A stretch of DNA of 16,859 bases from CANHEE01 sp043777755 (GTDB lineage: Bacteria; Bacteroidota; Bacteroidia; Chitinophagales; Saprospiraceae): assembly GCA_043777755.1 (NCBI GenBank), contig JAYWHK010000328.1:1-16859 (forward strand), given 5' to 3'. Both the position numbers and the translations under genes were made by a program. How positions within the stretch are numbered: the stretch's first letter is position 1; each line of letters starts with the position of its first letter. Below are positions 7,170 through 15,417 of the stretch, piece after piece. The notes below the pieces were generated by a model. It was given only the letters and a program-made list of their open reading frames with translations. It ran no database searches and was not told the origin of the DNA.

Positions 7170-8925
7170 ATCCCAGTACCACCTCATCTGCTGCTGCGCC
7201 AGCTGGCACCATTGGAAACACATTTTCCTCTTTTTCGACCATAATATGCAACAAATAAGGGCCATCAAAAGCCAACATTTCAGCAATAGCACTTTCGAGA
7301 TCATCAGGATTTGAAATTTTACGACCTGTTACGCCAAAACCTTCTGCAATTTTGATAAAATCTGGATTTTTTAATTCTACGGAAGAATATCTTTTTTCAA
7401 AAAACAATTGTTGCCATTGTCGCACCATTCCCAAAAACTCATTGTCTAAAATTACGATTTTAGTAGCAATATTCCATTGAGCTGCCATTCCCAGTTCTTG
7501 AATTGTCATTTGGAAACCACCGTCTCCAATAAAAGCAACGACTTGTTTCTCAGGATTGGCAACTTTTGCGCCAATTGCCGCAGGCAAACCGTAGCCCATC
7601 GTACCAGCACCGCCTGACGACACCCAAAGGTTCGGCTCATTGTATTCATAATATCTTGCCGCTGCCATTTGATGCTGCCCTACATCAGTAGCAACAATCG
7701 CTCGTCCGCCTGTCTGACGACTTACTTCCCTTACGGCTTGTCCCATCAAAATTTTTCCAGAAGGAGAAGATTTTATAGCGTGTTGAATTATTTTTTCAGC
7801 CTCAATAGCACGCAAAGCATTAAAATCTGCTATCCATTGCGGATATTTTTTTTCTTCAACTAAAGGCAACAAGGCTTCTAACGCCATTTTTGCATCAGAA
7901 ATAATCCCTACTTCTGCTTTTATATTCTTATTTACTTCCGCAGGGTCAATTTCGATGTGAATAATTTTTGCATTGGGTAAAAAACGAGAAACGTCGCCCG
8001 TCACACGGTCGTCAAAACGCATACCGATAGCAATACAAACATCGCATTTGGCAGTCATAATGTTTGGCGCATAACCTCCGTGCATACCCAACATTCCCAT
8101 ATTCAACGGATGTTCGTGCTGCAAATTACCCAAACCATGACAAGTTACACCAACTGGAATCCCTGTTTTTTCTACAAATGCCTTAAAAACATCGCCAGCG
8201 TGAGCGATTTGAACGCCATGTCCCGCCAGAATATAAGGGCGATTTGCTTCGTTGATTAATTTTGCAGCTGCTTGTAAATCAGCACTTTGTGGTTTTCTAA
8301 CAGGCAAATAGCTGCGAATATTGGTGCATTTTTCATAACCGTGGTACTCAAACTTTTCTACCTGAGCCGTTCTTGTTATATCTATCAAAACGGGACCAGG
8401 GCGACCACTATTTGCAATGTAAAATGCTTTTGCCATGACCGCTGGAATCTCTGCGGCATTCAAAACTTGATATGACCATTTTGTCACTGGAATCGTACAG
8501 CCTACAATGTCTGTTTCTTGAAAACCATCTGTTCCCAAAAGGTTTCCTCTAACTTGCCCCGTAATACAAACCAAAGGCGTACTGTCCAAATAAGCGTCTG
8601 CCAAACCTGTAATCAAGTTGGTTGCGCCTGGACCAGAAGTAGCAATCGCTACGCCTGTTTTGCGTAACACTCGAGCATATCCTTCTGCCGCATGAACACC
8701 TCCTTGCTCATGTCGAGGCAAAAGATGTCTAATTTGGTCTTGAAAATCATACAAAGCATCGTAAAATGGCATAATAGCACCACCTGGATAACCCCAAACA
8801 GTATCTGCGCCTTCTGCAATAAGCGAAAGACAGATGGCTTGTGCGCCAGAAATAGTAGTCCCTAAATTCCTTTCAAGGGAAGTATTTTTTTGATTTGCGG
8901 TTATATTTTTATTTTGGGTAGTCAT
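7168..8925 (-). CDS. ilvB: Acetolactate synthase large (catalytic) subunit
   Basis: Thiamine-diphosphate enzyme that joins two pyruvates to 2-acetolactate, or pyruvate and 2-oxobutyrate to the isoleucine precursor: the first common step of the pathway. The 585 residues are the normal length. The N-terminal pyrimidine-binding domain holds the catalytic glutamate E73 in PRHEQGG and the SGPGATN motif (97-103). The central FAD-type domain has GMLGMHGGYAPN (278-289), and the C-terminal domain has the cofactor/Mg motif GDGG (467-470) closed by N495. The first ~20 residues (TTQNKNITANQKN) are a polar extension before the conserved GAQA. No N-terminal ACT domain is fused; regulation should come from ilvN two genes on. 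It follows ilvD after a 165-bp spacer carrying a folded repeat. Confidence 0.96.
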   Translation of the reverse strand: MTTQNKNITANQKNTSLERNLGTTISGAQAICLSLIAEGADTVWGYPGGAIMPFYDALYDFQDQIRHLLPRHEQGGVHAAEGYARVLRKTGVAIATSGPGATNLITGLADAYLDSTPLVCITGQVRGNLLGTDGFQETDIVGCTIPVTKWSYQVLNAAEIPAVMAKAFYIANSGRPGPVLIDITRTAQVEKFEYHGYEKCTNIRSYLPVRKPQSADLQAAAKLINEANRPYILAGHGVQIAHAGDVFKAFVEKTGIPVGVTCHGLGNLQHEHPLNMGMLGMHGGYAPNIMTAKCDVCIAIGMRFDDRVTGDVSRFLPNAKIIHIEIDPAEVNKNIKAEVGIISDAKMALEALLPLVEEKKYPQWIADFNALRAIEAEKIIQHAIKSSPSGKILMGQAVREVSRQTGGRAIVATDVGQHQMAAARYYEYNEPNLWVSSGGAGTMGYGLPAAIGAKVANPEKQVVAFIGDGGFQMTIQELGMAAQWNIATKIVILDNEFLGMVRQWQQLFFEKRYSSVELKNPDFIKIAEGFGVTGRKISNPDDLESAIAEMLAFDGPYLLHIMVEKEENVFPMVPAGAAADEVVLG

Positions 8926-8959
8926 TTTTTATATTTTATAAAATTAAAATATTTTGCAT

Positions 8960-9088
8960 CGTAGGGGCAATCCCTTGCGGTTGCCCAAAACACAATTTCC
9001 GTCTTGACGGAAATTGTGTTTTGCAATTACGATTTACAATCGTATTTTGCAACCGTTTCAAGGGCAACCGTAAAGGATTGCCCCTACG
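8960..9088. repeat. Three-hairpin dispersed-type element between ilvD and ilvB
   Basis: Outer arms 8960-8986 and 9062-9088 (cgtaggggcaat at the tips) are inverted copies matching at 25 of 27 positions. Inside are a perfect 17-bp inverted repeat (8987-9003 and 9006-9022, centred on cttg) and a 6-bp hairpin (tacgat 9028-9033, atcgta 9039-9044). The whole 129 bp can fold as a three-armed structure on either strand. It ends two bases before the ilvD stop codon (9091-9093). Sequences with gtaggggcaatccc tips are known as scattered repeats in several bacterial genomes, so it resembles a MITE-like unit (inference). No T-run follows, so it is not an ordinary terminator. Confidence 0.8.
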
Positions 9089-9090
9089 TG

Positions 9091-10758
9091 TTACGCATCT
9101 GTTACACAACCTTCACTTGCGCTGCTCACGCATTTTGCATATTTGTACAAAACACCACTTTTTGCATTTAATGGCGGTGTTTGCCAATTATTTTTTCTTG
9201 TAATCAATTCATTTTCAGATAGATGTACTTCTAAAATATTTTTATCAGCATCAATTGTAATGGCATCTCCATTTTGAATCAAAGCAATTGTTCCTCCGTC
9301 TTGCGCTTCAGGTGTAATGTGTCCGACTACAAAGCCGTGTGTTCCACCAGAAAAACGACCATCTGTAATCAATGCCACTTTATCGCCTAAACCTAAGCCC
9401 ATAATGGCAGCCGTTGGTTTCAACATTTCAGGCATTCCTGGCCCGCCTTTTGGGCCACAATAACGAATGACAACCACATCTCCTGCTTCGATTTCATGGT
9501 TATTGATACCAGCATTGGCTGCGGCTTCTCCATCATAAACCCTTGCTTTTCCTTTAAAAACCAATCCTTCTTTGCCTGTAATTTTTGCAACAGCTCCTTG
9601 TGGCGCAATATTTCCGTATAAAATTTGAATGTGTCCACTTTCTTTGATTGGCTGAGAAAATGGTCGTATAACATCTTGATTGTCAGGTAATTCTGGAACG
9701 TCAGCCAAGTTTTCAGCAATTGTTTTTCCTGTTACTGTCATACAATCTCCATGTAGATAGCCATTTTTTAATAAAAATTTCATTACGGCAGGAACACCAC
9801 CGATGCGATGAACGTCCTCCATCAAATATTTTCCAGAAGGTTTTAAATCGGCTAAAAAAGGCGTTTTATCACTGATGCGTTGGAAGTCATCAATTGTAAG
9901 TGCTACGTCCATAGATTTCGCCATAGCAATCAAGTGCATTACAGCATTTGTTGAGCCGCCCAACACCATAATTAAGGTCATTGCATTTTCAAACGCCTCG
10001 AAAGTCATAATGTCACGAGGCTTTATGTCTTTTTCTAAAAGGTTGCGAATTGCAGCACCAATTGCAGCACATTCTGCTTGTTTTTCAAAAGAAACAGCTG
10101 GATTTGACGAATTGTAAGGCAAAGAAATTCCCAAAGCCTCCAAAGCCGAAGCCATCGTATTGGCGGTGTACATTCCGCCACAAGCACCTGCTCCTGGACA
10201 AGCTTTTTCGATAACTGCTTGAAAATCAGCGGCTGAAATCGTACCAGCCAAGTGCTGTCCATGTGCTTCAAAAGCCGAAACAATGTCTAATTTTTTATCA
10301 TTGTGACAACCCGAAGCGATTGTTCCGCCATAAACGATAATCCCTGGGCGATTCAAACGACCCAAAGCCATCGCTGCTCCTGGCATATTTTTATCACAAC
10401 CAACCACGGCAACGACCCCATCATACCACTGCGCTCCAACGACCGTTTCGATGCTATCCGCAATAATATCACGGCTCACAAGGGAGTAGCGCATACCGCT
10501 TGTCCCCATGCTAATACCGTCGCTAACACCTATTGTATGAAAACGAAGTCCTATCAAATCCGCTGCATTGACCGATTTTTTGATTTCAGTTGCCAAATCG
10601 TTGAGGTGCATATTACATGGATTTCCGTCCCAACCTGTGCTAACAATGCCCACTTGCGCTTTTTTCATATCTGCCACCGTCAAACCAATGGCGTGAAGCA
10701 TGGCTTGTGCAGCGGGTTGAGATGGGTCAGATGTTACATTTTTGCTGTATTTATTCAT
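9091..10758 (-). CDS. ilvD: Dihydroxy-acid dehydratase
   Basis: Removes water from 2,3-dihydroxyisovalerate and its methylvalerate homologue to give the 2-keto acids, the third common step of branched-chain amino acid synthesis. The 555 residues are full length. Cysteines expected to hold the 2Fe-2S cluster are C48 (GNPCNMHL), C121 (VGCDKNMPG) and C193 (GAGACGGMYTANTMAS); K123 is the position carbamylated to bind Mg in studied homologues. The C-terminus ends normally with SSASEGCVTDA. It is the first gene of the operon, with a promoter-like motif ~180 bp upstream and then ilvB downstream. Its stop codon is two bases from the three-hairpin repeat, showing that the element stopped short of the gene. 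No frameshift is seen. Confidence 0.96.
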   Translation of the reverse strand: MNKYSKNVTSDPSQPAAQAMLHAIGLTVADMKKAQVGIVSTGWDGNPCNMHLNDLATEIKKSVNAADLIGLRFHTIGVSDGISMGTSGMRYSLVSRDIIADSIETVVGAQWYDGVVAVVGCDKNMPGAAMALGRLNRPGIIVYGGTIASGCHNDKKLDIVSAFEAHGQHLAGTISAADFQAVIEKACPGAGACGGMYTANTMASALEALGISLPYNSSNPAVSFEKQAECAAIGAAIRNLLEKDIKPRDIMTFEAFENAMTLIMVLGGSTNAVMHLIAMAKSMDVALTIDDFQRISDKTPFLADLKPSGKYLMEDVHRIGGVPAVMKFLLKNGYLHGDCMTVTGKTIAENLADVPELPDNQDVIRPFSQPIKESGHIQILYGNIAPQGAVAKITGKEGLVFKGKARVYDGEAAANAGINNHEIEAGDVVVIRYCGPKGGPGMPEMLKPTAAIMGLGLGDKVALITDGRFSGGTHGFVVGHITPEAQDGGTIALIQNGDAITIDADKNILEVHLSENELITRKNNWQTPPLNAKSGVLYKYAKCVSSASEGCVTDA

Positions 10759-10800
10759 TTAAAAAGTCTAAATGTAAAAGTTCAAATATTAAAAATAATA

Positions 10801-10863
10801 ATAAAAAAGCCCTTCTTTTGAGTGTTGATTCAAAAGTTCAAAAAAGCACTAACGCTTGTTAGT
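10801..10863 (-). promoter_or_regulatory. Possible attenuator-like hairpins in the ilvD leader
   Basis: On the minus strand the first hairpin is ACTAAC-AAGC-GTTAGT (10863 to 10848) followed by GC and six T. The next is CTTTTGA / TCAAAAG (10836-10830 with 10821-10815). The third is AAAAG / CTTTT (10819-10815 with 10809-10805), which is followed by more T. The middle segment 10815-10819 can pair with either neighbour, so the second and third folds exclude each other as in an attenuator. Stems are short and AT-rich, so chance is a real alternative. Confidence 0.3.
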
Positions 10864-10936
10864 AATAATTTTTGTGAAATTCAAGTATCAATAATGGTTG
10901 TTATATTGATATTTGGTTGGGCAGGAAAATGAAATG

Positions 10937-10967
10937 CAAAGGTATATTCAATATTTCAAAAAGTCAA
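10937..10967 (-). promoter_or_regulatory. Bacteroidota-type promoter upstream of ilvD
   Basis: On the minus strand TACCTTTG (10944-10937) matches the -7 consensus TAnnTTTG, and TTGA (10967-10964) lies 19 bases upstream in the -33 position. Transcription from here would give a leader of about 170 bases before the ilvD ATG at 10758. The spacing agrees with published Bacteroidota promoters. Confidence 0.55.
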
Positions 10968-10980
10968 TATTTATTTTATA

Positions 10981-11021
10981 TTTCATCAAAAACAATGCTA
11001 AATTTTATATTTTTGATGAAA
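10981..11021. terminator. 12-bp inverted repeat downstream of miaA
   Basis: Arms tttcatcaaaaa (10981-10992) and tttttgatgaaa (11010-11021) are perfect reverse complements around a 17-base loop, about 50 bases after the miaA stop codon. The stem is AT-rich and only short T-runs lie within the arms. It may end the miaA transcript; because it is also just upstream of the ilvD -33 motif, it could instead be an operator for the ilv promoter. Confidence 0.45.
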
Positions 11022-11072
11022 AATGGAATAAAATCTTGAAAATTCATTAAAATATTAGAAAAAAATTGAATT

Positions 11073-11969
11073 TTATTTTGAAGGATTTATATATGCGATA
11101 ATATCCTCTACATTTAATGGTGAAAAAAATGTAAAATTAGACTGATTTCTAAACCATGTCAATTGTCTTTTAGCGTAATTTCGACTATGTTTCTTGATGA
11201 GTTCAATGGCTTTGTGAAAACTTATTTTTTCTTCAAAAAATTCAAAAAGCTCTTGATAACCAACTGTTTGTAAGGCATTTTTTTCTTTAAAAGGAAAAAA
11301 TAAGCGTGCTTCATTTTCCAAACCTTCGCTAATCATAGCATCTACACGGCGATTGATTCTGTCATACAGTACTTCTCTTGGCAAATCCAATGCAATATAA
11401 ATTGGGCTAAAATTACGGGCTTGTTTTGGTTGATTTTTATAAAAAGAAAAAGGTTTTTCAGCAGCCAAACAAACACCTAATGCACGCTTGACACGGTTTG
11501 GATTTTGAATATCTAAGCTGTTGTAGCTTTCCTCGTCTTGTTCTTTTAAGAGATTTTGTAGGTATTCTAAACCAAATTCTTGGTGCCATTTTTCAAGATT
11601 TTCTCTAATTTCTTCACTGACCTCAGGGAATGAGTCCAAGCCTTCGCAAAGCGCACGAATATACATTCCCGAACCACCAACCATGACGGCAAAGTCATTT
11701 TTTTCAAAAATTTTATCCAATAAAACAAGCGCATCACGTTCAAAATCACCAATGGAATAATCTTGCGTAATGTCTTGAAAATCAATAAAATGGTGTTTGA
11801 CTTCGGCTTGTTCAGCAGGTGTAGCTTTTGCTGTTCCAATGTCCAAACCTCGATAAAACTGACGGCTATCCGCCGAAATAATTTCTGTTTGAAAATGCTT
11901 TGCTATTTGAATAGCAAAAGCTGTTTTCCCTACTGCGGTAGGTCCTCCGATGACGATTAATTTTTTGAT
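11073..11969 (-). CDS. miaA: tRNA dimethylallyltransferase, start codon not canonical
   Basis: Transfers a dimethylallyl group from DMAPP to N6 of A37 in tRNAs reading UNN codons. The frame translates from position 11969 as (I)KKLIVIGGPTAVGKTAFAI, with the P-loop GPTAVGKT, then SADSRQFYRGLDIGTAK (the tRNA/DMAPP-site Asp and DIGTAK motif), DFQDITQDYSIGDFERDA, VGGSGMYIRAL, NPNRVKRAL and the C-terminal TVGYQE...FAKRQLTWFRNQ-type segment (here YAKRQLTWFRNQ). This gives 298 residues, the usual length. No ATG, GTG or TTG exists in frame before the TTG at 11846, which would remove the P-loop. An in-frame stop at 11990-11988 limits extension. Candidate starts are ATC 11969 or ATT 11978. Either a rare start is used or the start codon was lost by the adjoining tandem duplication. 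Confidence 0.88.
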   Translation of the reverse strand: MKKLIVIGGPTAVGKTAFAIQIAKHFQTEIISADSRQFYRGLDIGTAKATPAEQAEVKHHFIDFQDITQDYSIGDFERDALVLLDKIFEKNDFAVMVGGSGMYIRALCEGLDSFPEVSEEIRENLEKWHQEFGLEYLQNLLKEQDEESYNSLDIQNPNRVKRALGVCLAAEKPFSFYKNQPKQARNFSPIYIALDLPREVLYDRINRRVDAMISEGLENEARLFFPFKEKNALQTVGYQELFEFFEEKISFHKAIELIKKHSRNYAKRQLTWFRNQSNFTFFSPLNVEDIIAYINPSK

Positions 11970-11997
11970 TGTTAAAATGTTGTATTGTTAAAATGTT
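11968..11997. repeat. Tandem 14-bp duplication at the miaA start
   Basis: attgttaaaatgtt occurs at 11968-11981 and again at 11984-11997 with two bases between. The first copy overlaps the position where the miaA start codon is expected. Confidence 0.8.
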
Positions 11998-12282
11998 ATA
12001 CTGTAACGCAAAAGGTTTTATCCTTAAAAACGAGAATGTAGCAAATCTTCAGCACTTTGTCATCTTCAACCGTCAGGTTGAAGAACCAGATAAAGGGTTC
12101 TCTAAGATTATACTCTTTTTGCAAACACTTAGTCCGAGTTCTTTTTGCTTCGCTAAAAGATGACAAAGTGCTGTAGATTCTCTAAAACCCATTTTTTACC
12201 AAAAGGGTAGAACCTAATGCAAATGAGTGTAGAACAAAACAGCGAACAATTAACAGCAAGATTGTTCTCTGTTCACTAAAAA
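11998..12282. other. Spacer between miaA and the AsmA-like gene
   Basis: No gene supported. It contains the nested palindrome (12044-12179) and, at 12242-12264, a small hairpin (gaacaat / attgttc) about 20 bases beyond the end of the AsmA-like gene, which may act as its terminator. The remaining bases are low-complexity words such as ctgttcact that recur near 1527 and 13840. Confidence 0.4.
12044..12179. repeat. Nested palindrome, 23-bp arms
   Basis: Arms 12044-12066 and 12157-12179 (core cagcactttgtcatctt) are inverted copies with one mismatch in 23. Inside are ttcaacc/ggttgaa (12065-12071 and 12076-12082) and agaacc/ggttct (12082-12087 and 12096-12101). This gives a multi-branched fold of about 136 bp, the same layout as the element at 8960-9088 but with unrelated sequence. 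Confidence 0.7.
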
Positions 12283-15200
12283 TTAATTCTTCTTTTTAAA
12301 AATGCCGTCAAGCGCATCTTTGCCTTTTTTAATAGCGTCTTTAGCTTTTTCACCCGCCTTATCGCCAAGGACTTCGCCAGCTTTGTCACCCAATTCTTTG
12401 TTCACTTTTCCGACTTGCTCTTTAACGGCTTCTTTTCCTTTTTCAATAGCTTTTTCAGCTTCTCGTTGTGCGACATTATTTAAGCTATCTTTCGCTTTAT
12501 TCGCTACATCACGTGCTTTGTCTTCTACTTTTTTTATTTCTTGCTCTACCCTATTCTTCAAACTGTCTTTTGCTTTGTCAGCGATTGCAGTTGCTTGATT
12601 TTCAACAGTTTGCTGAACAGACTGACCATCTGTACCAAGCAATTTGAAAGCAACTTTAGGGTTTATCATTGAGCCTGTAAATGTAAATTGGCAATTGACA
12701 AATTCTCCATTTTGGATATTCACACCATATTTTGAAGCCTCTTTCAAAATCATATTGTAGCCTGCGTTTGCAGCAGCAGAAGCTGCATTTTTTTCCAATA
12801 ATTTACGAGGAACTTTCGTTTTCAAAACATAGTTCATTTCATTGGCGAAAGTATGCGAACCACCCATATTGAACATCAAATCTTTTGCTTTAAAATCAAA
12901 AGGATTAATGACCAATGCACCATTTTTTACCTCAAACCAGTTTTTAGAATCTTTGATTGGCAATGGCACTAAGTCTTTGATATTCAAGGTGTTGGATAAT
13001 TCTGTAATTGGTTTTATGCCAGAAAGCAAGGCTTGTAAGGTATGTAAAAAACCAGCTGCTGTCAAAGTATTCATATCGGGCATCATGTCTTTTCCGAGTG
13101 CGCCACTCATGGTCATTGTCGAGTTGAAACGACCTTGCATATATTTTCCTAACGGTGCAACAATCGCAAAGGTATTGAAAGTATTGAATGCCTGTTGAAA
13201 ATCAAAATTTTGAATGTTGTACGCCATGTCAAACTTTGGTTTTTCAACAGTAGAATCATACGTTCCTGTTAGTCCAATTTTTCCGCCTAAAGTACCAGCA
13301 TTGGTATTGACCATTTTTGCAATTCCTTGATTAACAGTGATTTGTCCAATTAAATTATCAAGATTCATATTGGTATAAATCACTTTTTTCATATCGGCAT
13401 TGATGACCAAATTCACATTTTTAGGGATTCTCAAAGGTTCTACATTCGTTGGGCTTGGGCTTGTTGTTCCACCAGAATTACTTGCAGGAGTTGCTGTTTC
13501 TGGAGCCATAAATTGGTTCATGTTCATGTTATTTGACACAACATTCACAACACCACTAAGCACTTCATTGTCAAAAATATAGCGGAAAACATTTTCAAGT
13601 TTCCCTTTCAGTTTTATGTCACTTTCACCAATTTTTGTTCCCAAATCATCAAAAATAACGGTTTGTGGCGTAAAATGACCCACAGCACTGGTATTCAAAA
13701 GATTGTATTCATTGTATTTAAGGTTGTTAATCTTAGCATCTAAGGCAAAATCAAAACGGTCAAAAACGGGTTCGGTGTTTGACTGTTTACCAACGTTAGT
13801 TGCACTTGAATTGGCACTGTTCGTTGCTTGTTGTTCACTGTTCACTGATTGAGCTACCCATTCGCCAGCATCAAAATAATTGGAACGCATGGTTAGGTTT
13901 CCTTTCATGGTACGGTTCGGAGAAAAATAAGCCAAAATATTGTCAATTTTTCCGTTGGCAACGATGTCAGATTTTCCTAACTGGGCATTGAAATTTTCTA
14001 CACCAACAAAATTCGGTGTAAAATTCATATTCATATCATTAATACGAACTTTTGGCTTGCCAACAGGTGTTGTATTCATGTTCTGAACACGCAATGCACC
14101 AGCCATATTTACCTTTTCATATTGCTTGTTGTCAATGTATGACATTTTCGTTTTTGCCAAAATATTTGCTGTAAAAATACCGCTTAAATCCTTCACACTT
14201 TGAACAGGAAAGGCTTTTGCCAAATCAGCTAAATTCAGTGTTCCATTAATTTTTGTATCAATATCTGGGTCAGAAACAGGCGTTTTTAAGAAAAAATAAC
14301 CACCAATTGGATAAGTCCCAACGGTCATATTAAACGCTGGAACATCAACAGTCATTCGGTCAAAATCTTTTCCTTCAGGATTTTTTATGTCCATTTTTGA
14401 CGTGATATTGTTCACGCCCAAAGGCAAACTCGGATATTTAAATGAAGCACCATCAACAGCCAAATGCAAACCAAAAGCTGGATATTGCGTATCGTTGTAC
14501 ATTCCTTTTGAAAAACCATTGAACTCAAATTTTCCGCTTGCTTTTACATTCGCAAACTCTTGATTGTAAGCACTTGGCAACACCGACAAAAGATTTTTGA
14601 AGTCAGATTGAGGAGAATTGAACTTCAAATCCATTTTGTAATCTGTTTCGCCCATAAGCAACCAACCTTCTGCATTCGCAACAAACTCATTGATTTTCAG
14701 CATATTGTCTTTCAAAGTGAACTTCATATTTTTCATATCGGCATTAACGGTTACATTCGCATCAGCATTTGCTTTATCAATATAAGTTACATTGCCATAA
14801 GTTACCGTCGTTTCTTTTGAAGTTGTTTTGGTGACTAAATTGAAAATATCGCTTGTAAATTCTCCTTTTCCGACATGATCTAAGCCTTTGAGTTGCATAA
14901 AATACACCAAAGCTCTATCGTCATAGGTAATAGAACCGTTGGAAATACTGTATTTTTGTAAAGCCAATTTGAATTTGCTGGGTTCTGCGGCAGGTTTTGC
15001 AGCAGCGGTTTCTGCCTCAGGTTTGGTAATGCTATAATTTGCTTTTTCATTCGGCAAAACCAAGATATTAATGTTTGGTTCTTCTAAGTGAATGGATTTT
15101 ATAGCGACCGTTTCGCTGCCACTGATAATGCTCCAAAAATCAACATTCAAGTCAAAATACTTAGAATTGAGCAAAGAAACGCCATCGAACTCCTGCGTTC

Positions 15201-15417
15201 CGACAACTGATAAGTCATTGATTCTGAGGTTGATGTTAGGAAAACCTCTTAAAAAAGAAATGTCCACATCGCTAAAATCAACTTTTGCATTGATGTTTTC
15301 ATTGATGCCTGTTTTGAGCTTTTCTACAATTTTACCTTTAAAAACAAAAGGCAAAGCAATGGCAGTAGCCAGTAAAACAGACAATGTTATGCCTGCGATT
15401 TTTAGGAATTTTTTCAT
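12283..15417 (-). CDS. AsmA-like envelope protein with LEA-like charged tail
   Basis: A 1044-residue protein with one N-terminal membrane segment (residues ~5-27, IAGITLSVLLATAIALPFVF) and a long periplasmic part. The start resembles AsmA/TamB-superfamily proteins: after the membrane helix come VDFSDVDISFLRGFPNINLRINDLSV and many amphipathic beta repeats (VTVNADMKNMKFTL, NFNAQLGKSDIVANGKI), which in this family form a lipid-carrying groove bridging the envelope. An AsmA-like C-terminal region is at ~690-930. Two Ser/Asn/Thr/Pro-rich linkers interrupt it (~520-548 and ~637-662). The last ~100 residues are a highly charged Lys/Ala/Glu helix with repeats AKDSLKN, AKDSLNN and DKAGE, like LEA-type helices; that tail is unusual for the family. 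ATG at 15415-15417. It is a single gene, divergent from the transporter. A role in outer-membrane lipid supply is inferred. Confidence 0.85.
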   Translation of the reverse strand: MKKFLKIAGITLSVLLATAIALPFVFKGKIVEKLKTGINENINAKVDFSDVDISFLRGFPNINLRINDLSVVGTQEFDGVSLLNSKYFDLNVDFWSIISGSETVAIKSIHLEEPNINILVLPNEKANYSITKPEAETAAAKPAAEPSKFKLALQKYSISNGSITYDDRALVYFMQLKGLDHVGKGEFTSDIFNLVTKTTSKETTVTYGNVTYIDKANADANVTVNADMKNMKFTLKDNMLKINEFVANAEGWLLMGETDYKMDLKFNSPQSDFKNLLSVLPSAYNQEFANVKASGKFEFNGFSKGMYNDTQYPAFGLHLAVDGASFKYPSLPLGVNNITSKMDIKNPEGKDFDRMTVDVPAFNMTVGTYPIGGYFFLKTPVSDPDIDTKINGTLNLADLAKAFPVQSVKDLSGIFTANILAKTKMSYIDNKQYEKVNMAGALRVQNMNTTPVGKPKVRINDMNMNFTPNFVGVENFNAQLGKSDIVANGKIDNILAYFSPNRTMKGNLTMRSNYFDAGEWVAQSVNSEQQATNSANSSATNVGKQSNTEPVFDRFDFALDAKINNLKYNEYNLLNTSAVGHFTPQTVIFDDLGTKIGESDIKLKGKLENVFRYIFDNEVLSGVVNVVSNNMNMNQFMAPETATPASNSGGTTSPSPTNVEPLRIPKNVNLVINADMKKVIYTNMNLDNLIGQITVNQGIAKMVNTNAGTLGGKIGLTGTYDSTVEKPKFDMAYNIQNFDFQQAFNTFNTFAIVAPLGKYMQGRFNSTMTMSGALGKDMMPDMNTLTAAGFLHTLQALLSGIKPITELSNTLNIKDLVPLPIKDSKNWFEVKNGALVINPFDFKAKDLMFNMGGSHTFANEMNYVLKTKVPRKLLEKNAASAAANAGYNMILKEASKYGVNIQNGEFVNCQFTFTGSMINPKVAFKLLGTDGQSVQQTVENQATAIADKAKDSLKNRVEQEIKKVEDKARDVANKAKDSLNNVAQREAEKAIEKGKEAVKEQVGKVNKELGDKAGEVLGDKAGEKAKDAIKKGKDALDGIFKKKN

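Larger units (their letters stand above)
10759..11072. other. Spacer between miaA and ilvD (leader region of the ilv operon)
   Basis: 314 bp with no credible gene. From the miaA side it holds an inverted repeat (10981-11021), the promoter-like motif (10937-10967), a ~100-base unstructured stretch, and three small hairpins with T-runs (10801-10863). No leader peptide with runs of Ile, Val or Leu codons after an ATG was found, and no T-box-like or other known riboswitch pattern was recognised. Confidence 0.5.

Noticed and set aside
8960..9088. tRNA gene suggested by the three-armed fold
   Set aside because: The outer arms are 27 bp and the inner hairpin 17 bp, with no T-loop or anticodon-arm consensus and no CCA-type acceptor; it is a palindromic repeat.
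10303..10821. 172-residue plus-strand ORF opposite ilvD
   Set aside because: It is antisense to the conserved ilvD frame, has Cys/His-rich mixed composition without a recognisable domain, and ends in the AT-rich leader; it is a shadow of ilvD.
10759..11072. T-box or ilv leader-peptide attenuator of the enterobacterial type
   Set aside because: No T-box core was seen and no ATG-led peptide with Ile/Val/Leu codon runs lies in the leader.
12302..12598. Plus-strand ORF opposite the AsmA-like tail, rich in Ser/Ala/Phe/Leu
   Set aside because: The composition is the direct antisense of Lys/Ala/Glu codon repeats; there is no start signal or family match.
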